Assembly (NCBI GenBank): GCA_014607495.2
Contig: CP053154.1
Coordinates: 62,001 to 126,000 of the forward strand
Reading direction: 5' to 3'
Length of the DNA stretch: 64,000 bases
Origin: Carposina sasakii
Lineage: Eukaryota; Arthropoda; Insecta; Lepidoptera; Carposinidae
Part shown: positions 62,913-64,000 of the stretch, one piece after another
How the letters are laid out: every line of letters begins with the position of its first letter
Position numbering within the stretch: the stretch's first letter is position 1
The notes under the pieces: generated by a model
Database searches by the model: none
The model's input: the letters and a program-made list of their open reading frames with translations, nothing else
Told to the model about the DNA's origin: nothing
Translations under genes and position numbers: made by a program

Positions 62913-64000
62913 TTATGTTTTCTAATCTAAAAGGAAATTGTGGTTAAATTTCAATCATTATCTGTGCCTTATAAAACCGGTGGCCATGCAAAATCTATCT
63001 ACCTAAGGGTTGGTAGTTTCCTGACTCCTGTTAGCTTCAAAGATTTTGAAGGAGCATTTAAATTAGATTTTAATATAATAACGGCCAATAACCCATGGAG
63101 GTAATAAAATTACCTCCATGCAATAACCCAATATTGTTCAAACGCCCGCTAAGCGGTATGTATAGTCGGACTGCATTACAGACGAACGGACGACGAGGAG
63201 TTCAATCATAAATTATTATATACTCGTACAGTTGACTACTTATCATTTATATCATCTACCTACTGTATCCTCCTGGATGTATGGATGAATGTTTCTTATT
63301 TATTTCACGGTAAAAGTATGAAATGTTATGATTATAAGACGTATTTATGATGTCTCCAAGTAACTGGCACTGATAAGTGCCGTCTTCCTTCCTCCTCGTG
63401 AGCACTACCTAGTTACCAGTCAGTCTTGCCATGCCATGCTATCACTTGTCGCACCAACGATAATACCCACACCTAATGAAATTAATGTCCCACGTTTTGT
63501 AATGCCTTCTAATTCTACACGTGAAGCCTTTTCATAACATTGCATAATAAACATGTTATTGGAACTCTATACGTATAAAGCTTGAAGTTCCTGGTTGACG
63601 CAAACAGTTCGTTTATTCAATTTTATTACATTACAGTAACAGTAAGGTTATAAATAGTTTATTATTATCAAAAATAATAAGAATTCCGGTTAAAAAGAAA
63701 TCAGCAAAATGTTAAACGTTTTTAGGAGCTGAGATATCAATAATTTGGGTGTAGAAAGAGTGGAGAATGTTACCCCCTTCTGCTGCCGCTTCAGGGTGGG
63801 CCGCCCCCGCCGCAGCAGGTCAAGGACAGGCAAACACGCCGTTTGCTCGTGCTCCATACAAAACTGCTTTATTTAAGGCTAATATAGAGTTGGATTGTTT
63901 GCCGCATAAGAGGACTCGCGCCTTCAGCATATTACACCTATGTGTAAAAGTACCCAATATTCAAAATAATAACAAGCTTAGCATCATGACTTTATACGAC
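62913..64000. other. No gene seen
   Basis: AT-rich. A perfect 12-bp hairpin (CATGGAGGTAAT-AAA-ATTACCTCCATG) lies at 63094-63120. Confidence 0.5.

Overview
The window looks like chromosomal DNA from a moth or butterfly. The evidence is pentanucleotide (CCTAA)n arrays, the insect TTAGG telomere repeat. Two non-LTR retrotransposons of the telomere-specific TRAS type lie inside these arrays. There are small Helitrons with the TCTATACTAATATTATAAA-type 5' end common in Lepidoptera, many RTE-type LINE tails ending in ATG/ATC triplets, and two intron-containing animal genes. All assignments come from reading the sequence; nothing was searched against a database.

Layout. 1-7233: AT-rich, gene-free DNA full of old repeats. 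It includes a foldback element with 13-bp target duplications, a Jockey/CR1-like LINE interrupted by a P-like DNA transposon, a 128-bp tandem repeat and small inverted-repeat elements. 7234-7733: a 500-N assembly gap. 7734-24038: a telomeric or subtelomeric block. It holds unassigned GC-rich DNA, a degenerate CCTAA tract, TRAS-like element 1 (8926-18719, frameshifted, with a tandemly duplicated reverse-transcriptase segment), a clean CCTAA array, TRAS-like element 2 (18928-23686, intact gag-like ORF1 and no ORF2), and a second clean array. 24039-26500: a SINE and an RTE remnant. The C-rich strand reads left to right, so the chromosome end should lie to the left, which conflicts with the 7.2 kb present beyond the gap.

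Genes. Hip14 (ZDHHC17-type ankyrin palmitoyltransferase) runs on the + strand, 26565-33819, in five coding exons that all join in phase 0 to give about 601 residues. Mob2 (MOB kinase activator) runs on the - strand. Its three common exons lie at 37024-40856, and at least three possible first coding exons (42128-42198, 55487-55620, 59130-59146) all end in the same splice phase. The two genes converge tail to tail, about 3.2 kb apart. The region 42-60 kb is mostly Mob2 5' intron and contains a textbook-looking recursive splice site at 50425/50426. In both genes the coding exons are extremely GC-rich and the introns AT-rich.

Hip14 and Mob2 have no evident joint pathway; both are conserved genes used in neurons in other animals. 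The telomeric block is self-contained: a TRAS endonuclease cuts telomeric repeats, the RT copies the element in, and a gag-only element such as element 2 would need an ORF2 protein supplied in trans. The right end (60.7-64 kb) is a tRNA-derived SINE head, two Helitrons and unassigned DNA.
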